Assembly: GCF_003231285.1 (NCBI RefSeq)
Contig: NZ_QKNS01000005.1
Span: 248,001-312,000, forward strand
DNA from: Hymenobacter sediminis
GTDB taxonomy: Bacteria; Bacteroidota; Bacteroidia; Cytophagales; Hymenobacteraceae
Direction of reading: 5' to 3'
DNA length: 64,000 nucleotides
In this document: in pieces, positions 52,001 through 58,499 of the stretch
Position numbering within the stretch: the stretch's first letter is position 1
How the letters are laid out: each line of letters begins with the position of its first letter
Program-made: the position numbers and the translations under genes
The notes under the pieces: generated by a model
Told to the model about the DNA's origin: nothing
What the model saw: only the letters and a program-made list of their open reading frames with translations
Databases searched by the model: none

Positions 52001-52459
52001 ATGACGGGCGTAGGTATTATTGCCTTGGCCGGTATCGTGGTGAAAAACGGTATTCTGCTGGTTGAATTCACCGATATTCTGCGCAGCCAGGGTATGCCGC
52101 TCCGCGAAGCCATTGTGCTGGCCGGTCGGACCCGTCTGAACCCCGTAATCCTGACGGCTACGGCCGCCACGCTGGGCCTGATTCCGTTGGCTATCGGTCT
52201 GAACGTCGATTTTTATGAGATGTTCAACTCCTTTGAGCCTCACTTCTTTATCGGTGGCGAGTCGGTAACGTTCTGGGGACCATTAGCCTGGACTATCATC
52301 TTCGGACTGGTTTTTGCGACGGTGATTACGCTGGTAGTAGTACCGGTAATGTACCTGCTGACGGAAAGCCTGAAGCTGCGCCTGAATAAGACCCCCGATA
52401 CCCACGCCACCCCGGAAGAAACCGAGGCTGCCCGCCCTCCGGTGCTGGCTGAATATTAA
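49046..52459 (+). CDS. RND family multidrug efflux transporter (AcrB-like)
   Basis: The 1137-residue proton-driven pump has twelve membrane helices and two large periplasmic domains. Helix 4 carries the proton-relay aspartates in LGIVVDDAIVVIENTHRLL (about residue 410), and helix 10 the lysine in AGIVVKNGILLVEF. The length exceeds the 1030-1050 of AcrB, with an extended middle part (EREDHHSGEKPKLTKN, about 505-520) and extra hydrophobic stretch after it. The N-terminus (FKPTSWSIDNKTS) is of the Bacteroidota HAE1-type. Last gene of the operon; substrate not predictable. Confidence 0.95.
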   Translation: MQDLEKEFKPTSWSIDNKTSIYIITLLLCVAGIFSYIKLGKEKFPDIVIPRIIVATIYPGTSPTDIENLVTRQLEKEIKSVNGVKKISSTSNQDYCIVDVEFNSGVDVQYAKQLIKDAVDKASNELPNDLPSPPTVQEVNLSELPIMNVNLAGNLTTSQLKKYADDFQDKIEALPEITRVDIIGALEQQVNVDVDLNRLRASRLGFSDVSAAIARENITISGGSINVGEQKRAVRVAGQYVRAADIANIQVKNLNGAAVRLGDIATVTDAFKDRESYARLDGKTAVTLNVIKRQGENLIDASDKIKQIIDESKQTLPKELTITVTGDTSSDTRVTLHDLINTIIIGFILVTLILMFFMGTTNALFVGLSVPISMFLAFVLLPGFGFALNMIVLFAFLLALGIVVDDAIVVIENTHRLLHEHPNLTTAQAAKYAAGEVFIPVLAGTLTTVAPFVPLMFWPGIVGSFMFYLPVTLILTLMSSLVVAFIMNPVFAVSFMEREDHHSGEKPKLTKNFLIAMGVLALIAVIGYIAGSPFVGNLTVFIILFCFLDKFVFVHWIAGFQTKVLPRFQNGYARVVTWAISHPALVMISMVVLFFVSVFAVGARSPKVDFFPSGDPKFIYTYLKMPVGTRVEVTDSVARVLENRIYGVIGKDNHDVESVITNVAIGANDPGEASASGTSQSNLAKIAVAFKEMSERTGPETRTYMDKIRDVVKGIPGAEISVDQEASGPPTGKPIAIEVAGDDYPTLIKLSKDVTRYIESKNIGGIEQLRSNLEDRNPEIAVDIDRIRANREGISTAQIGSEVRTAIYGTEASKFKTPDDEYPIQVRYAEPYRSDVDAILNSPLTFRDATGAVRQVPISSVADVRYGTTYGGIKRKDVKRVITISSNVLSGFTGPDVVRQIETTLKAYPTPPGYSIRMGGAQEDQQETSSFLGVAALGAFALIFLVLVMQFNSVSKPILILTEIIFSVIGVMLGLAITGMNISIVMTGVGIIALAGIVVKNGILLVEFTDILRSQGMPLREAIVLAGRTRLNPVILTATAATLGLIPLAIGLNVDFYEMFNSFEPHFFIGGESVTFWGPLAWTIIFGLVFATVITLVVVPVMYLLTESLKLRLNKTPDTHATPEETEAARPPVLAEY

Positions 52460-52471
52460 GCGACTTGTGAA

Positions 52472-52500
52472 GTAGCCCGGGCCACTCGGTCCGGGCCTAC
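52472..52500 (+). terminator. Possible terminator of the efflux operon
   Basis: GTAGCCCGG pairs with CCGGGCCTAC (one bulge) around a 10-nt loop, 12 nt after the RND stop. There is no T tract. Confidence 0.4.
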
Positions 52501-52632
52501 CTCACCCGCCAGATTTTACGGTGGTGCCTGCAACCATTTGCTTTGGCTGCGCACTCATTCGCCCAAATGGGCGGGGTAGTGGCCCAGCCCACCGGTTTTT
52601 TAGTACCCCTTCGTACTCTGTCGTTTCTCCCT

Positions 52633-52893
52633 ATGTTTACCTCAACGACTACTGCCCCCAAATCAATTCAGCAGCAGGTGCTGCGCATCATCAGCAAGCG
52701 GAAGGCAATCAAGGCCAACCGCCTGCGTATCGGTAGCCGCCTCAGCCAGGAGCTGGGCTTCGACACGGTAGATGTGGTAGATATTATTCTGGAACTGGAG
52801 CGAAACTTCCACATTACCATCCCCGACGAAGTGCCCCTGGCTACCGTCGGCGACTTTGTGGACTATGTAGCTTCGCACGCTAAGGCCGCTTAA
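52633..52893 (+). CDS. Acyl-carrier-protein-like protein with Thr at the prosthetic-group site
   Basis: The 86-residue product has the ACP four-helix pattern: helix 1 IQQQVLRIISKRKAIK, then RLSQELGFDTVDVVDIILELE (split at 37-56), NFHITIPDEVPLATVGDFVDYV. In a normal ACP the segment reads LGxDSLxxVE, with the serine carrying phosphopantetheine. Here it is D44-T45-V46, so Thr replaces Ser. Phosphopantetheinyl transferases normally require Ser, so this may be a non-acylated regulatory or structural carrier homologue. No fatty-acid or polyketide gene is adjacent. ATG 52633 removes a non-conserved leader. Confidence 0.85.
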   Translation: MFTSTTTAPKSIQQQVLRIISKRKAIKANRLRIGSRLSQELGFDTVDVVDIILELERNFHITIPDEVPLATVGDFVDYVASHAKAA

Positions 52894-52932
52894 CTCTAGC
52901 TCCAGGCGTGGTTTCTCCCCTGAAGCCACATT

Positions 52933-53022
52933 CCTACCCCCTCTGAACAGACGAAACCCCACCGGGCGCCCAACTATATGTTGAGGTACCCGGTGGGGTT
53001 TCGTCTGTTCAGAGGGGGTAGG
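52933..53022. repeat. Perfect 34-bp inverted repeat between convergent genes
   Basis: Arms 52933-52966 and 52989-53022 are exact complements, with a 22-nt loop. The stem begins CCTACCCCCTCTG and contains GAAACCCCACCGGG. It lies 39 bp after the carrier gene and 3 bp after the stop of the DUF1232 gene. It may act as a bidirectional terminator, although no T tract follows; its length and perfection are far beyond need. Confidence 0.85.
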
Positions 53023-53025
53023 GGG

Positions 53026-53739
53026 CTAGCGGACGTTGCCGCCTGGGTCGCCGCCATTGGGGCGTCCCGAGTCGCTGCTCAAGCGCGGCTCGCGGCTGCT
53101 GTCAGTAGTGTTGGCATTGGCGTCGGGGTGAGAGGTAGACTCGCCGGGCCGAACGTCGGTAATGCTGGCTGGGGCAGGTTTGCTGCTATCAGGAGCACTA
53201 ATGCCAGAATCGGTATTGGAAAAACCGGTGGGGTTGTTCACGTCTGGGGCTTCCACGGGTGGCATAGAGGGCTCCGCAGCTTTTTTATCTTCCACAATCA
53301 CGGCATCGGTGATGATGGATGGGTGGGTCCGTTCCCACTCCAGAAACTTATCTAGTTCTTCCTTAATAGTCGTGCTGAACCAAGCGACCAGGGCTACGTC
53401 ATCTAGTAAGCCTAACACCGGAATAAAGTCCGGAATCAAATCGACGGGGCTCAGGAAGTAAATAGTAACCGCTACAGCCGCAATAACAGTAGAGGTAGGT
53501 AGGCCCGTGTACTCCCCGGAAATCGACGTGCGAATCAGGCGGAACAAGGTTTGCATAGTTTGCCAGGCGTCGTGGGCAATGGAGCCTACATCGTTTTTCT
53601 CGCTGGCTTTCTGATAGGCGTCATTCAGCAGTTGCTTCATGCGCGTGGGCTTCTTGATGTATTCTTCGGCTTTCCCCAAAAACTTCTTGAAGAGCGGGGA
53701 AGAGGCAATTTGGTCGCCTTTGGGATTGTGCTTGTCCAT
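53026..53739 (-). CDS. DUF1232 (YkvA family) membrane protein
   Basis: The 237-residue product starts at the ATG complement of 53737-53739. The DUF1232 signature VAVTIYFLSPVDLIPDF then PVLGLLDDVALVAWF (about 86-117) is clear; this unit forms a membrane-associated helical hairpin. Upstream are helices typical of bacterial YkvA proteins. The last 75 residues are a Pro/Ser/Asp/Asn-rich, probably disordered tail (SISAP-, TTDSSREPRLSSDSGRP). Function of YkvA proteins is unknown. Its 3' end abuts the perfect inverted repeat. Confidence 0.8.
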   Translation of the reverse strand: MDKHNPKGDQIASSPLFKKFLGKAEEYIKKPTRMKQLLNDAYQKASEKNDVGSIAHDAWQTMQTLFRLIRTSISGEYTGLPTSTVIAAVAVTIYFLSPVDLIPDFIPVLGLLDDVALVAWFSTTIKEELDKFLEWERTHPSIITDAVIVEDKKAAEPSMPPVEAPDVNNPTGFSNTDSGISAPDSSKPAPASITDVRPGESTSHPDANANTTDSSREPRLSSDSGRPNGGDPGGNVR

Positions 53740-53845
53740 GACGGTAGAGGGAGAGGAAAGTGGATGGAGCAGAACCATGCCCCAGCGGTGTGCTATACTC
53801 CGATAGGGCGAAATGGTTTTTTGTCGGAAGAGGATAGCAAATAAC

Positions 53846-53875
53846 AAAAAACGCCTCGTTCCGCAGAACGAGGCG
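53846..53875 (-). terminator. Terminator of the NlpC/P60 gene
   Basis: On the minus strand CGCCTCGTT and AACGAGGCG pair around a 6-nt loop and are followed by TTTTTTGTTATT, 30 bp after the stop at 53905. Confidence 0.85.
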
Positions 53876-53904
53876 CTTGAGAGCCTGAGCCAATAAATCG
53901 GGGT

Positions 53905-54501
53905 TTAGTGCTCCACGCGGCCAGCGGCGTAGAAATTGCGGCTGTAGTAGGCCTGGTTCAGGGAGCTTACCATAACGCCCCCGTTGGTAGCGGAATGAAC
54001 AAACTTACCGTCTTTCAGATAAATGCCGACGTGGTAAATGGGTTGACCCGGTCCGCGACGGAAGAAGACTAAGTCGCCGGTCTGCATTTCGTCCTTCTGC
54101 ACATGCTTCACGCTGCTGAACATGGAGCGGGAGCTGCGCTGCAGGGTAATACCGTATGCCTCTTTAAATACGCGGGTCACGAAGCCTGAGCAGTCGGTGC
54201 CGCTTTTGCTGTTGCTGCCGTAGCGGTAAGGGGTGCCCAACCACGATACCACAGTTTCCAGCAAAGATTTATCCTCGGTGTAGCTGGCGTCAATGCCCAA
54301 CCGATGGGCGGCCTTGTCATAGGCCAAAGAATCGGAGGCTGTTAGGAGGCGGGGCTCATCGTCGTCGCCGGAGAGCAAACCGCTGAGGAAAGAAGCTTCC
54401 TGAACTGTGGGAGCTGCCGAAGCAGCAGAGGGAGATTTTTCGAAGAAAAAAGAGAGGACCATCGAGGCCGCGGCGAGGCAATACAGTATGCTATTCTTCA
54501 T
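53905..54501 (-). CDS. NlpC/P60 family cell-wall peptidase
   Basis: The 198-residue exported enzyme should cut peptide bonds in peptidoglycan stems. A signal or anchor sequence is at 1-20. An acidic region (DDDEPRLL) precedes the catalytic domain: Cys104 in GTDCSGFVTR, His157 in YHVGIYL and His169 in FVHSAT form the triad, with SWLGTPYRYG ahead. The order and size match NlpC/P60 proteins of the Spr type. It has a 5' region of 282 bp shared with the divergent HExxH gene, holding two CTTTATCCAA repeats. Confidence 0.92.
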   Translation of the reverse strand: MKNSILYCLAAASMVLSFFFEKSPSAASAAPTVQEASFLSGLLSGDDDEPRLLTASDSLAYDKAAHRLGIDASYTEDKSLLETVVSWLGTPYRYGSNSKSGTDCSGFVTRVFKEAYGITLQRSSRSMFSSVKHVQKDEMQTGDLVFFRRGPGQPIYHVGIYLKDGKFVHSATNGGVMVSSLNQAYYSRNFYAAGRVEH

Positions 54502-54660
54502 TGTCCGTCGGGAGGTGGTAAAAGCACTGCCGGGGGCTACCGGGCAGTGTAAGCGTGCTTCTTTTTTTCGATAGGCAACCGGGCTAACCGGATGACAAAA
54601 GAGGGTGATAAATCGTCTTTGAAGTCGCCGAAACTACTGTTCAGTTCGATGACTGTTGGA

Positions 54661-54668
54661 TAAAGCTA
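54661..54668 (-). promoter_or_regulatory. Possible promoter of the NlpC/P60 gene
   Basis: The minus strand reads TAGCTTTA, seven of eight positions of TAnnTTTG, 160 bp before the start codon. It overlaps one of two 10-nt direct repeats TTGGATAAAG (54656-54665 and 54708-54717). Confidence 0.3.
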
Positions 54669-54783
54669 GCCTCAAAAATCCGGAACTGCCAAGCTTTCGT
54701 CTCAAATTTGGATAAAGTTCTTCTTATAAAGCAGCGAATTCTAAGAAAAATCATGCTCGGTTTCTCAACCCCTTCAAAATACT

Positions 54784-55179
54784 ATGCGTATAATCCGGCC
54801 CAATTTTTACCTGATTATGGAGCTTCCGCGCATTGTTGAGAATTCGCCTTTTGCCCGTTTAGCCCGCCTTAAATTAGGCGCTACTTCGGTGGCAATGGTG
54901 CTGGGCCGAAGCATTCACCTGAGCGGTGCCAGTAAAGAACAGTTTTTGCGCGACCCATTTTGGGTTGCCCACGAGATGGAACACATCCGGCAGTTTGAGC
55001 AGTATGGGCGCTTAGGCTTTCTGGTACGCTACCTCCGCGACTGGGCACGGCATGGCTACTATAATATTCCGTTTGAGGTAGCGGCCCGGGAAGCCGCGGA
55101 GCGCGATGCCCATTTGTACGCTGCGGGCCTACCCCTGCCTAGCGCAGCAGAGCGGCATCCTACCCCCAAAGCCAAGTAA
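54784..55179 (+). CDS. Small HExxH protein (DUF4157-like)
   Basis: The 131-residue protein carries H63-E-M-E-H67 in FWVAHEMEHIRQFEQYG, a zinc-peptidase-type motif, followed by LVRYLRDWARHGYYNIPFEVAAREAAERDAH where the Glu near 99 could be the third ligand. This is the layout of DUF4157-like proteins. No signal peptide is evident and no propeptide, so whether it is an active peptidase is open. ATG 54784 is used; an internal ATG at residue 12 is possible. The gene stands alone. Confidence 0.7.
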   Translation: MRIIRPNFYLIMELPRIVENSPFARLARLKLGATSVAMVLGRSIHLSGASKEQFLRDPFWVAHEMEHIRQFEQYGRLGFLVRYLRDWARHGYYNIPFEVAAREAAERDAHLYAAGLPLPSAAERHPTPKAK

Positions 55180-55305
55180 GAGTATAGCGGTTATCAGCTA
55201 TTTTTTGACGACGCTTTATAACCTTCAACTGGCTTTTCACGAATAGGGGAGGGAACCGGCCAATGGCTTGGTTTAGATACGACTTAACCTTAACCTCTCC
55301 TTATC

Positions 55306-55827
55306 ATGAGCACGCAAAAATCTTCCCAGCCCGGCGCTCCTGCCCATAAGCACATCACCTTTACGCCCGCCAACGAAACCTCTCAGGGTGGCGACGACTC
55401 GGCTTCTTCGGCCTACAACGAGCCTAGTGCCGGCGGTAGCCAGAATAAGTCCGCTAAAGCAGATCAGTCAAAGCAGCAGAGCCCATCCGGGCAGCAGTCG
55501 TGGCTGGATCAGCAGCAGTGGCTGAAGAATATTGATGTGCAGCAGATCAAAGATCTGGGCACTAAAGCTATAGGCCAGGTAAACAAGATGAGCCCTACCC
55601 AAAAGGTAATTGGCGGCGCTCTGTTGGCTGGTGGCCTGAGCTGGCTGGCACTGCGTTCGAAAAGCAGCAGCGCAAAAGGCGAAACCTACCGCGCATACCG
55701 GGGCTCCTCTGCCGACAGCAAAAACGATTCTTCCTCGTCGTCTTCGAAGTGGAATAGCTCCAACGACTCAGTCTATCGTGGCGCTACTCGCAGCTACGGC
55801 GAAGATGACTACGCTGCCGACCTGTAA
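55306..55827 (+). CDS. Polar, Ser/Gln-rich protein with one membrane helix
   Basis: I do not recognise this 173-residue protein. The first 75 residues are low complexity (Ser, Gln, Gly, Ala, Lys) with the repeat-like DQSKQQSPSGQQSWLDQQQW. A short amphipathic part (NIDVQQIKDLGTKAIGQVNKM) leads to one hydrophobic segment KVIGGALLAGGLSWLALR (about 100-117), and the tail is again Ser/Lys/Tyr-rich. The layout suggests a membrane-anchored, mostly disordered envelope or stress-related protein. Codon use fits neighbours. It ends at a strong hairpin. Confidence 0.6.
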   Translation: MSTQKSSQPGAPAHKHITFTPANETSQGGDDSASSAYNEPSAGGSQNKSAKADQSKQQSPSGQQSWLDQQQWLKNIDVQQIKDLGTKAIGQVNKMSPTQKVIGGALLAGGLSWLALRSKSSSAKGETYRAYRGSSADSKNDSSSSSSKWNSSNDSVYRGATRSYGEDDYAADL

Positions 55828-55848
55828 GCCTGCAGTGTAAAGCCAAAA

Positions 55849-55899
55849 AACATAAAAAGCGGGCGGCAAGAATCATTCTTGCCGCCCGCTTTTTATGTT
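55849..55899. terminator. Bidirectional terminator, 25-bp perfect stem
   Basis: AACATAAAAAGCGGGCGGC... (55849-55873) is the exact complement of 55875-55899. A and T tracts lie inside both arms, so it can end transcripts from the left (polar protein) and from the right (past tRNA-Thr). Confidence 0.85.
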
Positions 55900-55907
55900 T
55901 TAACTGA

Positions 55908-55944
55908 AAATAAAAACGCCGCTTCTGATGGGGAAGCGGCGTTT
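55908..55944 (-). terminator. Terminator of tRNA-Thr
   Basis: On the minus strand AAACGCCGCTT pairs with AAGCGGCGTTT around a 9-nt loop and is followed by TTATTTT, 5 nt after the tRNA 3' end. Confidence 0.85.
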
Positions 55945-55948
55945 CAGA

Positions 55949-56020
55949 GCCTCTTATTGGACTCGAACCAACGACCTGCTCATTACGAATGAGCTGCTCT
56001 ACCAACTGAGCTAAAGAGGC
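55949..56020 (-). tRNA. tRNA-Thr (anticodon CGT)
   Basis: The 72-nt minus-strand sequence folds as a cloverleaf: acceptor GCCTCTT with AAGAGGC, D arm GCTC...GAGC with loop AGTTGGTA, anticodon stem GCTCA/TGAGC with loop TTCGTAA (anticodon CGT, reading ACG Thr codons), and T arm GTTGG-TTCGAGT-CCAAT. CCA is not encoded. A terminator follows directly, so it is a single-gene unit. Confidence 0.96.
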
Positions 56021-56139
56021 ATTTCCGCGGCAGCATTCCTGCCAGGGGCAGCAAAGATAGAAAGCCCCGCGAACAACACGCAAGCCCTCCCCGTAATTTT
56101 TTAGGAAAACCAACCCTGAGTGCTACCCCCTACTTTCTT

Positions 56140-56622
56140 ATGAAGCCGACCACCACTGTTTCCTCTTCGAACCCTGTGCAGGCGCTGGTCAGCGGCCTGG
56201 TAGGTGCTTTAGTTCTAAATGTAGTGCACGAAACAGTGCGGCACCTGCGCCCCGTGGATGCGCCCCGCATGGATATTTTGGGAGAGCGGGGCCTGCGTCG
56301 GTTACTGTTCAAGGCCAACGCCCCACAGCCCGATAAGCAGAGCGCTTATGTACTCACCCTGGCCGGCGACGTGCTTAGCAACGGCTTATACTATAGTTTG
56401 GTAGGTAGTGGCCGGCATGTGTGGTGGCGAGGTGTGGCCTTAGGCCTGGCAGCTGGGGTAGGCGGGGTGGTACTTCCTGGCCCCATGGGGTTAGGTGATG
56501 GGCCCAGCAACCGCACTTCGCAAACCAAAGCTATGACGGTAGCGTGGTACCTGCTCGGTGGAGTGGTAGCGGCGGCCGTCTCGGCGGGGTGGACCCGGAG
56601 TGCCAGAGCAACTGCTGACTAA
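56140..56622 (+). CDS. Conserved membrane protein of unknown function
   Basis: The 160-residue protein has three or four hydrophobic segments (about 13-30, 66-86, 96-112, 135-152). A polar stretch HETVRHLRPVDAPRMDILGE (about 30-49) followed by RGLRRLL is the most distinctive part and looks conserved in related Hymenobacter-type proteins by recollection. Gly-rich turns (GVGGVVLPGPMGLGDGP) lie between helices. Function unknown. Its stop codon overlaps by 3 bp the stop of the convergent minus-strand gene. Confidence 0.6.
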   Translation: MKPTTTVSSSNPVQALVSGLVGALVLNVVHETVRHLRPVDAPRMDILGERGLRRLLFKANAPQPDKQSAYVLTLAGDVLSNGLYYSLVGSGRHVWWRGVALGLAAGVGGVVLPGPMGLGDGPSNRTSQTKAMTVAWYLLGGVVAAAVSAGWTRSARATAD

Positions 56623-57275
56623 GGCTGTAGCGGCTGACTGCGGCGCCAGCCATTATAGCGGCGCACCACTTTGGCAACATCGTCAGATCGATACTTCTTC
56701 GCCTGGAGCTCAGCGGCTAGCTCAGGGTAGTCGCTGAAGTAACGGGACCCATCTGCGGCAAAGTCCCACCCTCGCACGTCCTGCAGGTTTGGTTCGCCTT
56801 CCCGGTGCACTACCAGGGTGAAGTTGGTGTAAAGGTTAGTCTGGCGACTTAGCGGCCGAAAGATGGGTAGGGTGTTGCTACCATAGGGGCGTGTGCGCAA
56901 GGGCACGTGGCTATAGCGGTAGTCATACAGTGCTACTGGCCCGGCCACCAGCTGCCGCAGAAATACCCGGAAAGGCGGCTGGCTTTTGCTAAAGGAAATG
57001 GGTAGGGCCACATACCGAACGGTGTCTTTCTTGTGAATATACCCGTAGGCTGCTAACTGATGTGCATCCAGAAAAATAGGCTGTAGAGCATACAGCGGAA
57101 TGAACTCGACGCGCAGTTGCTGATCAATTTCCTCGTGAATCTGAATGGCACCTCGCAAACTGTCGCGGCCGGCCGTTATAACGTAGCCCGGAACAGGTTT
57201 TTGGGCTTGAGCATAACGGCTCAGCAGCAAGCCCAGAAGTACCAGAAAGAACCGAGTAGGTTGTGGTAAGGACAT
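56619..57275 (-). CDS. Exported protein of unknown function
   Basis: The 218-residue product starts at the ATG complement of 57273-57275, which begins a signal peptide (FFLVLLGLLLSRYAQA-Q). The mature protein starts PVPGYVITAGRDSLRGAIQ, a beta-rich pattern seen in many exported Bacteroidota proteins of unknown role (GYV-x-x-x-GDT/D-x-x-GxI). Later parts are Arg/Tyr-rich (YDYRYSHVPLRTRPYG) and end with a basic Trp-containing tail. A longer frame upstream overlaps the divergent FkbM gene and is rejected. Confidence 0.65.
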   Translation of the reverse strand: MSLPQPTRFFLVLLGLLLSRYAQAQKPVPGYVITAGRDSLRGAIQIHEEIDQQLRVEFIPLYALQPIFLDAHQLAAYGYIHKKDTVRYVALPISFSKSQPPFRVFLRQLVAGPVALYDYRYSHVPLRTRPYGSNTLPIFRPLSRQTNLYTNFTLVVHREGEPNLQDVRGWDFAADGSRYFSDYPELAAELQAKKYRSDDVAKVVRRYNGWRRSQPLQP

Positions 57276-57351
57276 AGAGTTAACGTAATGTGATAGGGGT
57301 AGTAAGCAGCTGCTAAGTAAGGAGAAAACAGATGAATTCCCGGCTTTCCGG

Positions 57352-57359
57352 CATCTTTG
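57352..57359 (+). promoter_or_regulatory. Promoter -7 element of the FkbM methyltransferase gene
   Basis: CATCTTTG matches seven of eight positions of TATCTTTG-type elements and lies 7 bp before the ATG at 57367, so the mRNA would be almost leaderless. Confidence 0.4.
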
Positions 57360-57366
57360 CGCTGCT

Positions 57367-58143
57367 ATGATGAAACAACTGCGCAAGCTGCTGATCCGCA
57401 CACTAGGTTTTGAACGGTACATTCGGTTGGTAAGCCGCGTGTATCTGCGCCTAGTAGGAGCGGGCTGGGGCCGGCAGAAATACCCAGAGCTGTTCTTTCT
57501 GCAGCAAATAGTGAAGCCCGGCTTCGTGTGCTTGGATATTGGCGCCAACCTAGGCTATTACTCCGTGGCGTTATCGCGGTTGGTGGGGCCGCAGGGGCAA
57601 GTGCTGGCCGTGGAGCCCATTCCCGATTTTCAGGCAATTTGGAAAGATAACGTGCGCCTGAGCGGCTACCAGAACCTTACGCTGCTGCCATATGCCCTTG
57701 GTGGAGAGAACACCACTGTACAAATGGGTACGCCGGAGCGCGACGGGCTGCTGCACCACGGTATGACCAAAGTAGCCGCCAGTAATACCCAGGAGCGCTA
57801 CGCCCGCACCTACGAAGTACCCATGCGCGTGCCCGATGAATTGTTCAAAACCCTACCTCGCCTTGACTTTGTAAAGTGTGATGTAGAAGGGTTTGAGTAC
57901 GAGGTGTTTCGGCATATGCAGGCCACGCTACGCCAGTTTCGGCCGCTTATCCAGACGGAGCTGAACGGTCTGGAAAACCGGCGGGCTGTAACAGGGTTGC
58001 TGGCCAAGCTCGGCTATAAACCATTTGTACTTTCCGAGCGTTCTGAGCTTGTACCGTGTTCTGAAGCGCAGCTAAACAGTGCCGTCACGGCTGATTTCTA
58101 CTTTCAACCCGTTTCCCCAGCTCCGGGCTCGGAGCTTCGCTAA
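57367..58143 (+). CDS. FkbM family methyltransferase
   Basis: The 258-residue SAM-dependent O-methyltransferase has motif I CLDIGANLGYYSVALS at 55-70, the acidic end of strand 2 in VEPIPDF, and the family motif DFVKCDVEGFEYEVFRHM near 178-195. The basic N-terminal 35 residues precede the domain. FkbM enzymes methylate sugars or polyketides; in Bacteroidota they usually act on surface glycans. The stop overlaps the next start (TAATG), so the two genes are coupled. Confidence 0.9.
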   Translation: MMKQLRKLLIRTLGFERYIRLVSRVYLRLVGAGWGRQKYPELFFLQQIVKPGFVCLDIGANLGYYSVALSRLVGPQGQVLAVEPIPDFQAIWKDNVRLSGYQNLTLLPYALGGENTTVQMGTPERDGLLHHGMTKVAASNTQERYARTYEVPMRVPDELFKTLPRLDFVKCDVEGFEYEVFRHMQATLRQFRPLIQTELNGLENRRAVTGLLAKLGYKPFVLSERSELVPCSEAQLNSAVTADFYFQPVSPAPGSELR

Positions 58144-58424
58144 TGGTCAAATTCCTGCTCGTCCTGCTGATTCTCTGGCTGATAATGCGCTACGTGATGC
58201 CCGTAGTGCTCCGGCTGGTGGTTGGCAATCTGATGAAAAAACAAGCCCAACGTTTTGGTCAACAGTTTGGTGGCGACCCTTTCACGCCGCCCCGCCCGCA
58301 GCAGCGGCCTAGCTCAGCTTCTTCCAGTGAGGTGCACGTCGATTATGTACCACCCCGCGCCAAACCTCAGAAGCCAAAGGAATTCAAGGGTGGGGAGTAC
58401 GTTGATTTCGAGGAGCTTAAATAG
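58143..58424 (+). CDS. DUF4834 family protein
   Basis: The 93-residue protein has one N-terminal membrane helix (FLLVLLILWLIMRYVMPVVL), a basic amphipathic helix (GNLMKKQAQRFGQQF), a Pro/Ser-rich linker and the conserved end GGEYVDFEELK. This is the DUF4834 pattern of Bacteroidota. The start overlaps the stop of the FkbM gene by one base, indicating translational coupling. Role unknown. Confidence 0.8.
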   Translation: MVKFLLVLLILWLIMRYVMPVVLRLVVGNLMKKQAQRFGQQFGGDPFTPPRPQQRPSSASSSEVHVDYVPPRAKPQKPKEFKGGEYVDFEELK

Positions 58425-58438
58425 GTTGCCGCGTTTAA

Positions 58439-58495
58439 GAAAAGCCCCCGGGAATACGGTAGCAAAGTAGCTGTCGTATTCCCGGGGGCTTTTTG
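58439..58495. terminator. Bidirectional terminator after the DUF4834 gene
   Basis: AAAAGCCCCCGGGAATACG pairs perfectly with CGTATTCCCGGGGGCTTTT around a 16-nt loop. It serves the convergent DUF5686 gene as well. Confidence 0.9.
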
Positions 58496-58499
58496 TAGG

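Noticed and set aside
51323..52243. 306-codon minus-strand ORF
   Set aside because: It is opposite the RND transporter gene and has a His/Gln/Gly-rich composition typical of antisense translation.
54524..54575. Terminator (CACTGCC/GGCAGTG hairpin followed by T run)
   Set aside because: No plus-strand gene lies before it; it is in the 5' region of the minus-strand NlpC/P60 gene, where the T run is on the wrong strand.
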